A DNA stretch of 64,000 nucleotides from Thelonectria olida (taxonomy: Eukaryota > Ascomycota > Sordariomycetes > Hypocreales > Nectriaceae), in contig JAGPYM010000001.1 of assembly GCA_020736575.1 (NCBI GenBank), positions 2,604,001-2,668,000 of the forward strand, written 5' to 3'. Each line of letters starts with the position of its first letter. The first letter of the stretch is position 1. Under the pieces are notes generated by a model. That model was not told where the DNA came from and searched no databases. It saw only the letters and a program-made list of their open reading frames with translations. Below, in pieces: positions 34,281 to 44,997 of the stretch. A program made the translations under genes and the position numbers.

Positions 34281-35131
34281 ATGGATACACTCAACGAACT
34301 TGAATCGCCCGCTCAATCATCCTCCCTTCTGGAGGATCCTCTCCCAACAAAACCAAGAGTTGGAGACGATCCGCCGGTACATGGATTTGTTTCATCTCAG
34401 TGAGGAACAGGCCACTGAGAAGATCAATGAGTTACGCGACTTCATCCCACAAAGGGCGCCAGTGCCCAAGAAATCGCGAGCTGTCGCCTATCTTGTCAAA
34501 CTACAGGCGGTCAAGTCTATCGCCGGGCTTCCGCATACTCCGGAGGTCATGACCGGCGCCGACGATACCAGACGGGAGGTCCGGTTCTGCCGAGTGAATC
34601 ATGCCAGCTGATCCAGAATTGCGACTTATTTCGCCGAGAACGATCTCGGTCCCAACCCGACCTTTCTTCAACTGACGCTCGCCGAGAAAGCTCTGAGCCA
34701 CGGATCTGCTGCGCTAACGCTCGGTCTCGATGTCACATTGCCACAAAATCGAGCGGAATCGATGAAGACTGTTTTCAAGCCTTCGCAAGACGAGTACCAA
34801 CTTTGGTACTTCATGTATGGAACCTTGGCGGACCCGAAAGAACTCTCGATTGTTTTGCGTTTGTCAAGTCAACCTGAATACCATTCATTCAGCTACAGTA
34901 ACAGGTGGCCGGTTTCTCTCGCGGAATACCATTGTCGACGCCGACATTGGCCAATCGTCGCCTAAGAGCCAAGGCAAAGCATTTCTCGTACAGACTGAAC
35001 AACAAGAAGAGGCGCTCCGATTCTCGGTCACGGACAAGTTCGAGGTAGTCCGGTGCAGCATACGGTTCACCGATAGCGGGAAGTTGGTTAACGGATTGAC
35101 CTTTCGATACGCGGGCTTAGATTTGCATTGA
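34281..35131 (+). pseudogene. Decayed gene of the AIG2-like/gamma-glutamylcyclotransferase type
   Basis: The reading frame is recognisable but broken at least three times. It opens at the ATG at 34281 (MDTLNELESPAQSSSLLEDP), shifts frame near 34340, runs to a TGA at 34609-34611, continues in the same frame through LTLAEKALSHGSAALTLGLD and WYFMYGTLADPKELS, and shifts again near 34890 into TGGRF and GKAFLVQTEQQEEALRF to a stop at 35129-35131. The YGTL motif, the GKAFLV strand and the (E/V)TDKFEVVRC strand are those of the AIG2/GGCT fold common as multicopy genes in Fusarium-type fungi. The breaks do not match intron signals (any possible intron would be under 30 nt). The TGA could derive from CGA by one C-to-T change. 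Degenerate coding-like sequence may continue to about 35490. Sequence errors are the main alternative. Confidence 0.7.
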
Positions 35132-36607
35132 CCGGCTATCGGTTCTCAGAACTCTTCGATATCGAACATGAACCATGGCAGAGTTCCTGAAAGACCCGAT
35201 TCAGTAGGTGTGCCAGCTCCAAACTGAGCTTGTACTCGACAAACTCACACCGGTATGTATGACGGCCAGCGCAGAACCTCGGAGTTCGCAAGCGCTGTCA
35301 CGACTCACCCAAGAGTCATGATTCATCTGACGGCTCATTGGTGTCCTACTCCGACCGTGCCCCTCGACCAAGACTGCCGGCACGATGATTACGATAATCC
35401 ACAATTCGCGGATGGATGGACATGTCGCGTTGCCGTCACTCATACCCTGGCACAACGAATCGCAATGGACTGGCGAATTCGAGAATAAATGCCGCAGACG
35501 ATGATTGGCATTTCATCTACGATGTACGAAGTACGAATACCTGTACACGACATATAGATCCTACACTATCCGAAGTAACCTCAAGCTTGCGCTATTCTAT
35601 ATGCATTTCGAGCTTTGTCGTTCGTTGACTCCTTAGATGAGAGGTAACTGCTGCATGTGGCAGTCCATCCTCATATGATTGGCTAGATGGCTTGCCTATT
35701 TGGGCAAGTTGGACAAGAGCCCACTAACACGCGAACAAGCCCAGCCGCTCAGTCAAACAACTGTAAGTAGGACGCCTCTGAGTGCTGTAAGTCAATTTAG
35801 ACTGTGGCCGACACGTCTAATCCAGCTTGAGAATTCCTCGGCTTCGAGTCTGAGGTTCAGTGGATTTGGAAAAGAGTCAGTGAACACTCAACACCATGAC
35901 CTGTCATCTCAATGTCCTCAACTCGTCCCACTCCTCAATTTTCAACTTTCACATGCATAAACAGGATTCCTAGTACTTCGAATCCCTCCAAGCCGCCTCA
36001 GATCGCCAATGAACCCCATATTATTCCATGCTCCGAGACCACACGTAGTGTCCAACGATAAGAACTGGAGCCCGTCAAATCCCCCAAACTCCACCCACAC
36101 TACCGCAACGAAAAGCAGCCGCTCATAGCCAAGAATGGCACATGTGCGCCGCAAGCGTAGCCTTGCTAGGCCCCTGAGATCCTGCGCTTCTCGGACATGT
36201 GCTCCAGCCATTGGCTCACGCCTCCGTCGTCAACTTGTGCCAATTGCTTAACTTTGGACCCTGGTGGCGGGGTATCAACATCCAGTGGGGTCCCAACGAG
36301 CGATCCCCAGGACCTAGTTGTCTCATTGTCCAACGAGTAGAGTTCCATTGAGGGAATCGTGCGTAGGAGATGGAGGGGTTCGGATGGGCGCCTCGTCCGT
36401 GTGTCTCGTGGGCAAATTGATGGTGCTCGTGTTTGCCCGCGTGCCTGGCTTGCTTCCAGGTGTATATATGCTTGGCCCACCGTTGTCTCGTCGTTTTGGC
36501 TTGTCTCATCTTTCAACCTGATCGTGTGGACGTTTTTCAACACTGCCTCTTACAGCTACCGCTTGTTCAACCATTTTCCGTCTCTCCTTGAACAATGAGA
36601 GAGTACC
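35132..36607. promoter_or_regulatory. Intergenic region with TATA box of bta1
   Basis: About 1.5 kb. The first 350 bp may be the tail of the decayed gene upstream. The ORFs in 35679-36598 on both strands have no family features. TATATAT at 36463-36469 lies about 140 bp before the bta1 ATG and is the likely TATA element. Confidence 0.45.
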
Positions 36608-39335
36608 ATGGCTTCTCATGTGAGCTACCCTCGATGCCAATCCCAACCATACGCCGAGTTGCTGATTGATTGTCTCCGCATAGGGTGGTAACATTCTGTC
36701 TTTGGGTTCTGTCTACACCCTCGTCGCCGGAATCGCCGCTGTTATTTTCAGCACCCTATGCCTTTCCTCAGTCTTCGGCGGAAAGTCGGACGAGAACCCA
36801 AGTCTGATCAAGTCCTTTTTTATCTTTTTTTACTCTTGTTTTATCAAGCCTCACCAAGGCGATACCAAGGGCAACCAGCAGGATGCTCTTGAGAGCTTCT
36901 ACAAGAAGCAGGCCGGGGCTTATGATGCCACGCGGAAGGTCCTTCTCCGCGGCCGCGAGGACATGCTGGCACTGGTTGCTGCCCAGCTCAAGTCCAAAAC
37001 TCAAGGTGCCGAGAGCAACAAGAACAAGCGAGTTTGGGTTGATGTGAGCTCAATTGGCCTTGACACCCACTAAAATGTTTTCGTTGTCTTACGTGATGTT
37101 GTCTTACAGATCGGTGGCGGTACTGGCTTCAACATTGAGGCCATGGCCGAGTTCGTTGACGTCCCATCCTACTTCACCAGCGTATACCTCGTCGACTTTT
37201 CCCCCTCTCTCTGCGAGGTGGCTAAGAAGCGATTCGAACGACTCGGCTGGAAAAATGTCAGAGTCGTCTGTGAAGATGCTCGCAAGTTCTGTCTTGAGGA
37301 CCACGAGTCCGGCATGGTTTCAAACTCAGCCTCTCCCCGATCTCCGGCTCTGAGCTACTTCTCCAAGCCGCGTCCCGATTACGGCGGCGCTGATCTCATC
37401 ACCATGTCTTACAGCTTGTCTATGATTGTGGGTGCCATCATCAACTCTGGGATGAGAAGGAATCCTTGTTCGTATCGGCAATGGAAACGCTGACTTTCTC
37501 TCTACCGCTAGCCTGATTACTATTCAGTGATTGATTCGGTGATTTCACTGTTGTCTCCCCAGGGTATTCTCGGTGTGGTGGACTTCTACGTCCAAAACAA
37601 GGTTGATTTCGCTTTCCGCAACTACACTGGAGGCCTGGTTGATCGTCACGTCAATTTCCTCTCCCGAGCCTTCTGGCGCTCTTGGTTTGACCTTGACCGC
37701 GTTGGCCTAGAGCCCAGCCGCCGAGACTACCTCGAGTACAAGTTCGGCACCGTCCTCAACGTCAACACGCGCAACCAAAAGCTCGGGGCGATTCCCTATT
37801 ACATCTGGCTCGGATGCCACAAGAAACCCTTCTCATCGTCCAGTCTTCCCCATGAGATTGTTGAGCGCATTGATGCTCTCGCCACTGAGTCGCCCTACTT
37901 GCACCCCGCCAACCAAGGCGATGCTCTGACTCGGGCTATCGAAAGGTCTGCCCCAGAGATCCGATCCAAAGCTTTCATCACGGCTGTGCAGAATCTCTCA
38001 TCCAACCTGCCCCTTCCCTCTTTCTTCTACCAGAACCACCATTGGCGTATCTACTATGATGATCAGCTTAAGAAGCACACCCAGTTCAAGGACGAATACA
38101 TATACGCCTTCACTTGGGAAGACACCCGTGTCGATGAGCGTCTCCTGAAACTTGGTGCCGACGACAAGGTTCTTGCTATCACCTCAGCTGGTGACAACAT
38201 TCTATCCTACCTCACTCAAAGCCCTGCCCGAGTTCATGCCGTCGATCTGAACCCCACCCAGAATCATCTCTTGGAGCTTAAGGCCGCCGCTTACACCTCT
38301 GGCTTGCCCTACGAGGATTTCTGGATGATTTTTGGTGAGGGAAAGCACCCTCATTTCCGCGAGATTCTCATTGGGTCGCTGTCTCCCCATCTCTCTGGCC
38401 GTGCTCTGCAGTACTGGCTTAAGAACGTCCACGTCTTCCAGAACAGCAATGGATATGGCCTCTACGATACTGGTGGTTCTCGCCACGCCATCCGCGTCTT
38501 CCGCTGGATTGCCCGTGTTTTTGGTCTTCAGAAGGCTGTTAAGCAGCTTCTTGAGGCCAAGACGCTCAACGAGCAGCGCGAGATCTGGCGCAAGAAGATT
38601 CGTCCTGCCCTGTTGTCCAAGCTCGTTTGCAACCTCGTTGTCGCCCAAGAGAGCTTCCTCTGGGCTGCCCTTGGTGTTCCCAAGAACCAGCTTGCTATGA
38701 TTGAAGCCGATCATGCCGTGTCCGATCTTGTCAAGGGGCCCAAGCCCGTCGCCAAGAAAACTCGATCCCACGCCATCTGGCACTACATGGTCAACACGCT
38801 CGACCCAGTTGCTGAGGAGACTCATATTGCTGAAGACAACCCATACTACTATGTCACCCTCGCCGGAAAGTTTTCTCGCAAGTGCCATCCTGACTACCTC
38901 AGTCCCAGGGCTCATGCTAAACTCTCGCGTCCCAACGCTCTTGACGGTCTGCGCATCCACACCGACGAGCTCGAGGAGGTCATTGCCCGTATCACGCCCG
39001 GCGAGCTTACAGTCGCCGTCGTCATGGACAGCATGGATTGGTTTGATCCTGGCGCTCGCGCCGCAGCTCAGCAGATTTCCAAGCTCAATCGTGCTCTCAA
39101 GATGGGCGGCCGTGTGCTTCTGCGCTCGTCGGGCCTTGTCCCATGGTATATCAAAGAGTTCGAGGCCCACGGTTTCACGGCTAAGCGACATGGCGGCCGT
39201 ATCGACGGTGCCTGCATTGACCGTGTCAACATGTACGCCTCGTGCTGGATTTGCACTAAGACGGAGAACCTTCCTCCTCCTACTCCAGAGATGGATCGGG
39301 CTGGAGGAGCTGAGATTACCAGCTTGACCATCTAG
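36608..39335 (+). CDS. bta1: Betaine lipid (DGTS) synthase Bta1, BtaB-BtaA fusion
   Basis: Makes diacylglyceryl-N,N,N-trimethylhomoserine from diacylglycerol and S-adenosylmethionine, replacing phosphatidylcholine when phosphate is scarce. Model: exons 36608-36619 (four codons, MASH), 36684-37043, 37110-37427 and 37512-39335; introns 64, 66 and 84 nt; 837 residues, the size of fungal Bta1. After an N-terminal hydrophobic anchor (YTLVAGIAAVIFSTLCLSSV), the BtaB-like methyltransferase has the SAM motif VDIGGGTGFN (about residue 124) and a second motif VYLVDFSPSLCEVAKKR. From about residue 430 the BtaA-like (DUF3419) aminocarboxypropyl transferase domain includes FTWEDTRVDERLL and VHAVDLNPTQNHLLELK. 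Fusion order (methyltransferase first) is that of fungi, opposite to the algal enzyme as I recall. Confident. Confidence 0.93.
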
Positions 39336-39667
39336 ACGGCCTCTTCCAGCCGGTCTAGTCTATCTTCTTTTCTGCAAGGAAGGCTAGTTCGGGGACCAGA
39401 ACTGAGGCAACGTCACACATTTGATGCGGTAAACATGCTGCGTAGCACAGGCAGCAAGCGAAATGGAGAAACTAACATTTGGTACGATGCAAAATAAACT
39501 TGACTAAACATATGCAACATTATCCCAATTCCTCACTACTGTCCAGATTGATCCCCCTTCTGCTCACTTCTTGGACGACCACCCATCTAATCTCATGAGC
39601 CCATCCCCCTAGTCTCGGACACTGTTGAAGTCTATGCAGTGTCGAAGGCTATCAGTTCATCTGTGAC
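39336..39667. other. Convergent 3' region
   Basis: About 330 bp between the convergent stops of bta1 and the FAD oxidase. Nothing beyond 3' UTR-like sequence was seen. Confidence 0.4.
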
Positions 39668-40870
39668 TCAGTTCGAGCTACCTTCGACAGTCTTATAAAT
39701 TTCATTGTACCCATTCAACGATTTCGTCTCCAACTTGGCAGAGTCTTGTCCCTTGAATCTGTCTGGATCGAGAGCTTCCCTCGTCTTCGTGTCCACCTCC
39801 CCTTCATCCATGAGTTTGGCAATGAACTTTGCAGTTCCAGCGGCATGGGTGACCCAGACAGCAACGGCCAGGTACAGTCCGCGAACAGACTGCACGGCAC
39901 CAGCCAAGGGCATGTTGTCAGGCGTCATTGAGAAAATACCGTTGAAGCTCTTGCCACCTGCGAACTCGGTCTTGGTAGCATCTGGCAGCAGGGCTGTCGC
40001 GCTCTTCAATGGATCCTCAAAGTCAGAAATCCAATCGCCGATAGCAGTGCCATTGGTAGGCCGATATTGAAGGGGCTGGTGGTTGTAGGTTCCAATGCCG
40101 TAGTGGTCACCGTGGTCTCGCGCGTACGCGTGAGACTCGGGCCATCGAACAAAGGGCAGTTTCCGGCCGATTGGGGCTCTTGTTTCGCCGTACATGTATG
40201 GATGCCCAACAGGCACAACTGGGATGGGAACCTCGAGATGCTTGCAGAGATGCTGGGCCCAGATTCCAGTCGCAAGCACCACCTTGTCGGCGGTGAGTTG
40301 CGAGATGGACTCTCCTTCCTGGACTTCGACTCCGGTAATGCGACCATCCGAAATAACAAGACCCTTCACATCCCTCTCCAAGAATTGTACTCCAGCTTTC
40401 GTAGAGGTGTCTCGGAAGTAGGACGTGATCGCTCCAGCATTTGCAGTGCCGTCGGTCAAGAAGTGGAGCGCCTCTCCTGATGCCGAAGCGTCGACGAGAT
40501 TTGGCGCAAGTTCTTGGGCCTTTTGGAGAGGAACGAGTTCCGACGGAAGGCCCAGCTTGGCTGCATTGCTATACCTAGACTGTAACTTTGCGATTCCAGC
40601 TGGAGTGGAAGCCACCTCCAATCCACCGACTGTCTCGAACCCTCCGGGGATCTTGGTGTACTCGTCGACTGTTTCGATGGCAAGGCGGGTGAGGACTTCA
40701 GACTCGTTGAACTGGCCAACGAAACCAGGAGCATGGCCTGTAGATCCAAGCAGGGGGCTTACAGACCGGTCGACCACGGTGATGTTTCGTGAGATGGGGG
40801 ATTTGGACAGGAAGTGTGCGAGTGATGAGCCGACGATGCCAGCACCGACAATGAGGACAGTCTCGGACAT
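39668..40870 (-). CDS. FAD-dependent amine/amino-acid oxidoreductase (DAO family, dimethylglycine/sarcosine type)
   Basis: Single exon, 400 residues. The N-terminus MSETVLIVGAGIVGSSLAHF is a classic FAD-binding GxGxxG fold, and the second half has the DAO-family ending KSFNGIFSMTPDNMPLAGAV followed by a helix with WVTHAAGTAK. The segment STGHAPGFVGQFNES near residue 43 matches the position where dimethylglycine and sarcosine oxidases/dehydrogenases bind FAD through a His; covalent attachment here is inference. Those larger enzymes carry a C-terminal aminomethyl-folate domain that is absent here, so this is an oxidase-only form. Substrate is probably an N-methylated amino acid but not proven. 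No signal peptide; no obvious SKL-type peroxisomal ending (ends EGSSN). Confidence 0.8.
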   Translation of the reverse strand: MSETVLIVGAGIVGSSLAHFLSKSPISRNITVVDRSVSPLLGSTGHAPGFVGQFNESEVLTRLAIETVDEYTKIPGGFETVGGLEVASTPAGIAKLQSRYSNAAKLGLPSELVPLQKAQELAPNLVDASASGEALHFLTDGTANAGAITSYFRDTSTKAGVQFLERDVKGLVISDGRITGVEVQEGESISQLTADKVVLATGIWAQHLCKHLEVPIPVVPVGHPYMYGETRAPIGRKLPFVRWPESHAYARDHGDHYGIGTYNHQPLQYRPTNGTAIGDWISDFEDPLKSATALLPDATKTEFAGGKSFNGIFSMTPDNMPLAGAVQSVRGLYLAVAVWVTHAAGTAKFIAKLMDEGEVDTKTREALDPDRFKGQDSAKLETKSLNGYNEIYKTVEGSSN

Positions 40871-40960
40871 CGTTGAGATTGACCAAGTTGGTTGGGTTTT
40901 GTTGTGTGGGTTTCAATGGTAGCAAAAGACACAATATAAGTACCTATACAACTTGACTTA

Positions 40961-41003
40961 TCCAGATATATCTGCGGATATATATGTATATACATCTACA
41001 ACC
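40961..41003 (-). promoter_or_regulatory. TATA-rich segment upstream of the FAD oxidase
   Basis: Several overlapping TATATA elements (ATATATCTGCGGATATATAT and following) lie about 95-130 bp upstream of the oxidase start codon on the minus strand, in the 277-bp gap to the next gene. Confidence 0.5.
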
Positions 41004-41147
41004 AGCGGATCCACCCGATTCCACTTCACGCCCAGAAAAATGTCAAGTCAAGAGAAGGGCGCCGCAACCCCGCAAAACGAAAACGAACTTGTGTCATTGA
41101 TCAGTAACTCGAGTATATGTGCTATTGCTGTTTTACGTGTTGCCTTT

Positions 41148-42292
41148 TCATGTCTGTCTGGCCAAATAGCTGTCCGGAAACCTCCACTTGTACCCCATTT
41201 CCACTCCCACGGGCAAAAACAATACAATGGCCGCAATCTGTCCAAACCCCCAGTTATTCCCTTCGTACGCTTGCTCGGCAGTCCTTGCCACGCTCTCCTG
41301 GAGCTCTCTCAGCTGAAAGACGACCTGGAGCAACAGGCCTGCTACCGCTACCACGAAGAGCATGGGCATCGAGGCGACCAAAGCGTGCCTGCTGAACCAA
41401 TGCTTCACTCGTTCCCGCTGAGAGAAGAACCTTCCTTTGGTCGGACTGTGTCTTCTCAACTTCTCATTGTCGTGATAACGAGATACGGGGAGAGCGGCCA
41501 TGAGCCAAAAGGTGACGAGATAGATGAACAAGCTCGTCGCCAACTCTAGTGCGTCGAGTGACTGGTAAATTGCGCTCGTTCTTAGCCCGTCCAGGCCATC
41601 TTGAAAGCACATGTCCTCTACTTGGTTCCAGTCTCGCGATTTCACTTCTGCATTCCCGCCGTTGCCAATCGGCGAAGCACCATAAGCATGGATGCATCGT
41701 GATAGGAAGGGGTAAAAGGACAGAGCCACCGTGACGCTCAGCAGCATCAGCCGCCGACTATGATTCATGCCTCTGTCTCTGGCCGTTTCCAGGAGCGCTG
41801 TTGGATATAAGAGGGGCAACAAACTGATGACGGCGACGACGTGGGCAATCCGCGTTTCGATGGCGCCGAGATCTACCGTGCTGATGCCGTAGTCCTTGCG
41901 TATCATGACGGCGATTGTGGCCAGCTGGACAGCCATGGCAAAGTACACGGCCGAGTCGAAAAACACAACCAGCCCAGAGGTGAATACGTGATGGGCCCGG
42001 CTTGCGTTGCTCTTGAGCATGAGGACAATGCAAGACAGGACGGTGCCGAGTGCGAGCTCGAGGATATATGCCACCACAACCTATCGGCGCATTAGAAGTA
42101 CGCCCGCTCAATAGATGGGGGGAAACAAACACCAATGCCTGAGATGTCCGGGTTTCCGGTACCGTAAATTGCTGCGCATATTTCAGCCTTACATGGCTGC
42201 ATTCGCTGCTCTTCGAAGCTGGTCGCATCGTATAGCGCATCGGCATAGGCGCTGAAGTCGTCGAGGTGTGTCCATTTCGAGCAGCTTGACAT
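41148..42292 (-). CDS. Multi-pass membrane protein, unknown
   Basis: Model: exon 1 42292-42131 (54 codons), intron 42130-42081 (50 nt, donor GTTTGT, acceptor GATAG), exon 2 42080-41148; 364 residues. The N-terminal 55 residues are extracellular-like with four Cys (SCSKWTH, QPCKAEICAA). About seven hydrophobic segments follow, beginning VVVAYILELALGTVLSCIVLML, with a long loop between segments about four and five containing Cys (EDMCFQDG). An extracellular N-terminus plus seven segments would fit a fungal receptor-like protein, but I recognise no specific family motif. The weak donor makes the exon 1 join less certain. Divergent from a Cys-rich secreted/one-pass protein. Confidence 0.65.
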
Positions 42293-42681
42293 TCTGGACG
42301 ACAGTGATGTTGGTCTCGTTCACTTGGAGAATGAATGTCTTGATCATGACAATTCAGGCTCTAAAAAACAAATGAACTGATTGACTGCACGAAGTAGCGC
42401 CTAACTAACTAGTTAACGAGAACGCAGGGAAGAGGCTGTGCAAGCCATGGACGGTCGTGATTGAGCTGAGCTGGGCTGGGCTGAACCATCTTGGCATTCT
42501 AATCGACAGACTATCGAAGCCTAGATCGTCTTGGCGATGACATTCGCTCAGCCACCGTCAGCCGAGTCCATTTAGCTACCTATGAGGAGGAGGCTTGGGC
42601 GATGAGTTGGCGAAGGAGTCGAGATTGAGCAATATGATTTCAACATGCAATTGAAAATTCTTTGCGCCCCAACATGCAATC
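42293..42681. promoter_or_regulatory. Divergent promoter between two membrane-protein genes
   Basis: About 390 bp shared by the multi-pass protein (minus) and the Cys-rich one-pass protein (plus). A GAGCTGAGCTGGGCTGGGCTG direct-repeat-like stretch lies at about 42463-42483. No TATA box seen. Confidence 0.4.
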
Positions 42682-43838
42682 ATGAGACGCAGCATCGCAA
42701 TCATTCTGCCGCTGGAGCTTTGCGTCGGCGTCGTCGCCTTAGACCCTCACCAGACTTCCTCGACGACGGCAACACAATCATCAGCAGATCCGCCAGGCTT
42801 GACAGCGCAACCGGGCAATGACTTTCTCGATAGACGCCAGATCTCGGAGCAAGATACTTGCGGTTTCTTGAACGACGGTTAGCCTTCACACAAGGAGCAA
42901 CGCAAGCCAGCAGAGACTCGAAATTGACGCAGCCACAGACGACCCGGTCACTTGTTCGTCTGGAGCATGTGGCTACATCTCTCGCTACGCCTGGCAGAAT
43001 GCGTACGCTGCATGTTGCGCCGACGACGGCTGTAACATCCAGACGACGTGCATCGAGCGAGGAACGGCCGCCGACAGCGCGACACTGGCATGGTAAGAGA
43101 GCATCGTCGCTTTGGACCCGAATGCCCACGATCCGCTGACTTGGTGTCCAAAGCACGGGGAGGTTATCGCGATGCGCCACCTACACATGGCCCGACTACA
43201 ACGCGGAATCGTACGCCTGTGCCACGACGAGGTTCACGGCGACGGTAGAGACGACCACGCAGCATTTCTCAACCGATGTTGATGGCAGTGCTGAACCAAC
43301 CACGAATATAGAGTCTACGATAACCGTTAGTGCTATACCAACGTCCAGGCCGACCGGCGGTGATAACGATGGAAAGGATCCAGGCCTTGGATCCGAGTAT
43401 GGTGGGTTATTTGGCGACTTCCTGCTCGCGTAACGATGGGTTCTAACTTTGGGTCAAGACTTGGATGGGAAACAGCGAATTCAGGCTGCTGTAGGCTCTG
43501 CCGTGTTTGGAGCTCTCCTGGTGGGGACAGCTTTGTGAGTTGATCGTCCGCATGCCTTTGACGACTGCTGACACCGGGTGATGTGTAGGGTGTTTGGATG
43601 CTGCTTGGGACCCAGCGCGGAAGAATGTCCCGTCGAGACGGAAAATGGGGTCGAGGGAAAGAACCCTGACGCTGTCGTGTGCTCGTATCAAGGGCTGTGG
43701 AGAGAAGAGCAGGTTGAGACGCAGCAGTGGAACGCCGACGAGGTTCTCCCAGCTGCCACTCCAATCTCGAACTATGGCCCGGCTGGGACTTCCGATCCAT
43801 ACAACCAGCCCTTGTATGGCATGCCGCACTATAATTGA
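42682..43838 (+). CDS. Secreted/one-pass membrane protein with Cys-rich ectodomain
   Basis: Model: exons 42682-42877, 42933-43092, 43154-43401, 43459-43534 and 43589-43838 (introns 55, 61, 57 and 54 nt), 309 residues. Order: signal peptide (RRSIAIILPLELCVGVVAL), Cys-rich ectodomain (GFLNDATDDPVTCSSGACG, AACCADDGCN, TTCIERG, then TYTWPDYNAESYACATT), a Ser/Thr-rich stalk, one membrane segment (AAVGSAVFGALLVGTALVFG) and a cytosolic tail of about 85 residues. This is the layout of filamentous-fungal wall or surface sensors of the WSC/Mid2-like kind, although no exact WSC domain is recognised. All joins use canonical GT-AG pairs and keep the ectodomain-stalk-TM order, which supports the model. The third intron has two GT choices; the one used restores the membrane segment. 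Confidence 0.75.
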
Positions 43839-44359
43839 ACCAAAAGTGAACATGCTCTCTGCTTTTTCAAAGTGGCCTACCCTAAACCACCCCCGGATTT
43901 TGGAAGAATGAGGAGTCCCCGCGACATTTGGGAGGAAAATTCCTTACCCGCTTTTCGGCACCTGGGAGCTGCACGGGCATTTCCAGCGGAGAAACAAGTC
44001 CGGTCCGAGGAGAAGAGCTTACAACTAAGTTAACTAACTGTTGCGACCACTTCGTACGAAGCACTTCACCCGGGACAGGCGGACATGAGAATAAACGGTA
44101 CTATCAATCCTCTGGCGCAATCAAATCATCGAGAACTGCTCCTCATCGCACTCTCAGACTCTCTCGTCGACTCATCAATCTAAACCAGTATAGATACAAA
44201 GCCATCATTGATGTCACTCGCTGAATACTTTGTGTCATCATATCAAACACAACAATTTCGTTGATGAAACAGTAAAAATTCTATACAGTTGTCTGCAGCT
44301 ATTTGTCTGCCCGACAAGTCATGTTACCGCCCCTCACTTCCCCATCCTCCACCAATTCC
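43839..44359. other. Convergent 3' region
   Basis: About 520 bp between the one-pass protein (plus) and SDH4 (minus). Short ORFs here have no features. Nothing else seen. Confidence 0.4.
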
Positions 44360-44997
44360 TTATGCCTTCCACAATCGCTTCACACCCTCGGTAATACCAA
44401 CGTCGTTGGTCTCAAACTCGTACAAGCCCACGCCAACCAGCACGGTAGCAATGTTCAACACCCAATCGAAGAACCTTCGCAGGTTGGGAACCTTGCGCTT
44501 GGGGAAGTAGTCAGTGATGGACTGCTGGAAGCCCAGGTGCGAGTGGAGGAGGAGGACGGAGCAGAGGATGGCGTCGGTCGTGGGGTTGAGCGAGCCGGCC
44601 GCGAACGGAGCGACCGTCAGGGGAACGAGGCCGGCGGCGAGCAGGCGCTCAAAGGACCAGTGGTAGGAGCCGTGGGAGGCGCTGGGCTCGGGGATGGGGG
44701 CAGGGTCGTTGACTGCGAAATTCTGTCAGTTTTCATGTGAAGATTGATATGCGACGCGAATTGGGTCGTACCGGTGCCGACAATGCGCTCTGAGCCCAAT
44801 GGTTAGCCCCAAAAAAAATCCAACGTAACGGCAGCCGTTTCGGCAGAAAACTCACGAGGGCCAGGAGGAATCAGGGCAGTTCGTCGAGCAGTGTTGTGGA
44901 AAGCGGCGACACCCATGAGCTTGCTGGAGGGGCCAGCGGCCCATCGAGAAGCCAGGGCGGTCTGCCGCAGCAGCGAAGGACGCACAATTGAGGCCAT
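44360..44997 (-). CDS. SDH4: Succinate dehydrogenase membrane anchor subunit CybS (complex II)
   Basis: Anchors complex II in the mitochondrial inner membrane and helps bind ubiquinone and haem b. Model: exon 1 44997-44856, intron 44855-44790 (66 nt), an 18-nt micro-exon 44789-44772, intron 44771-44713 (59 nt), exon 3 44712-44360; 170 residues. The N-terminus (MASIVRPSLLRQTALASRWA) is a mitochondrial presequence. The joins give PGPQRIVGTVNDPAPIPEPS, the conserved start of the mature fungal protein. Mature part: GSYHWSFERLLAAGLVPLTV, then CSVLLLHSHLGFQQSITDY, where the His is in the haem-ligand position, and a last membrane segment VLNIATVLVGVGLYEF. Divergent from mitochondrial TyrRS across about 460 bp. 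Confidence 0.9.

Noticed and set aside
38202..39191. 329-codon minus-strand ORF opposite bta1
   Set aside because: Complementary to the conserved BtaA domain; openness follows from the codon bias of the sense strand.
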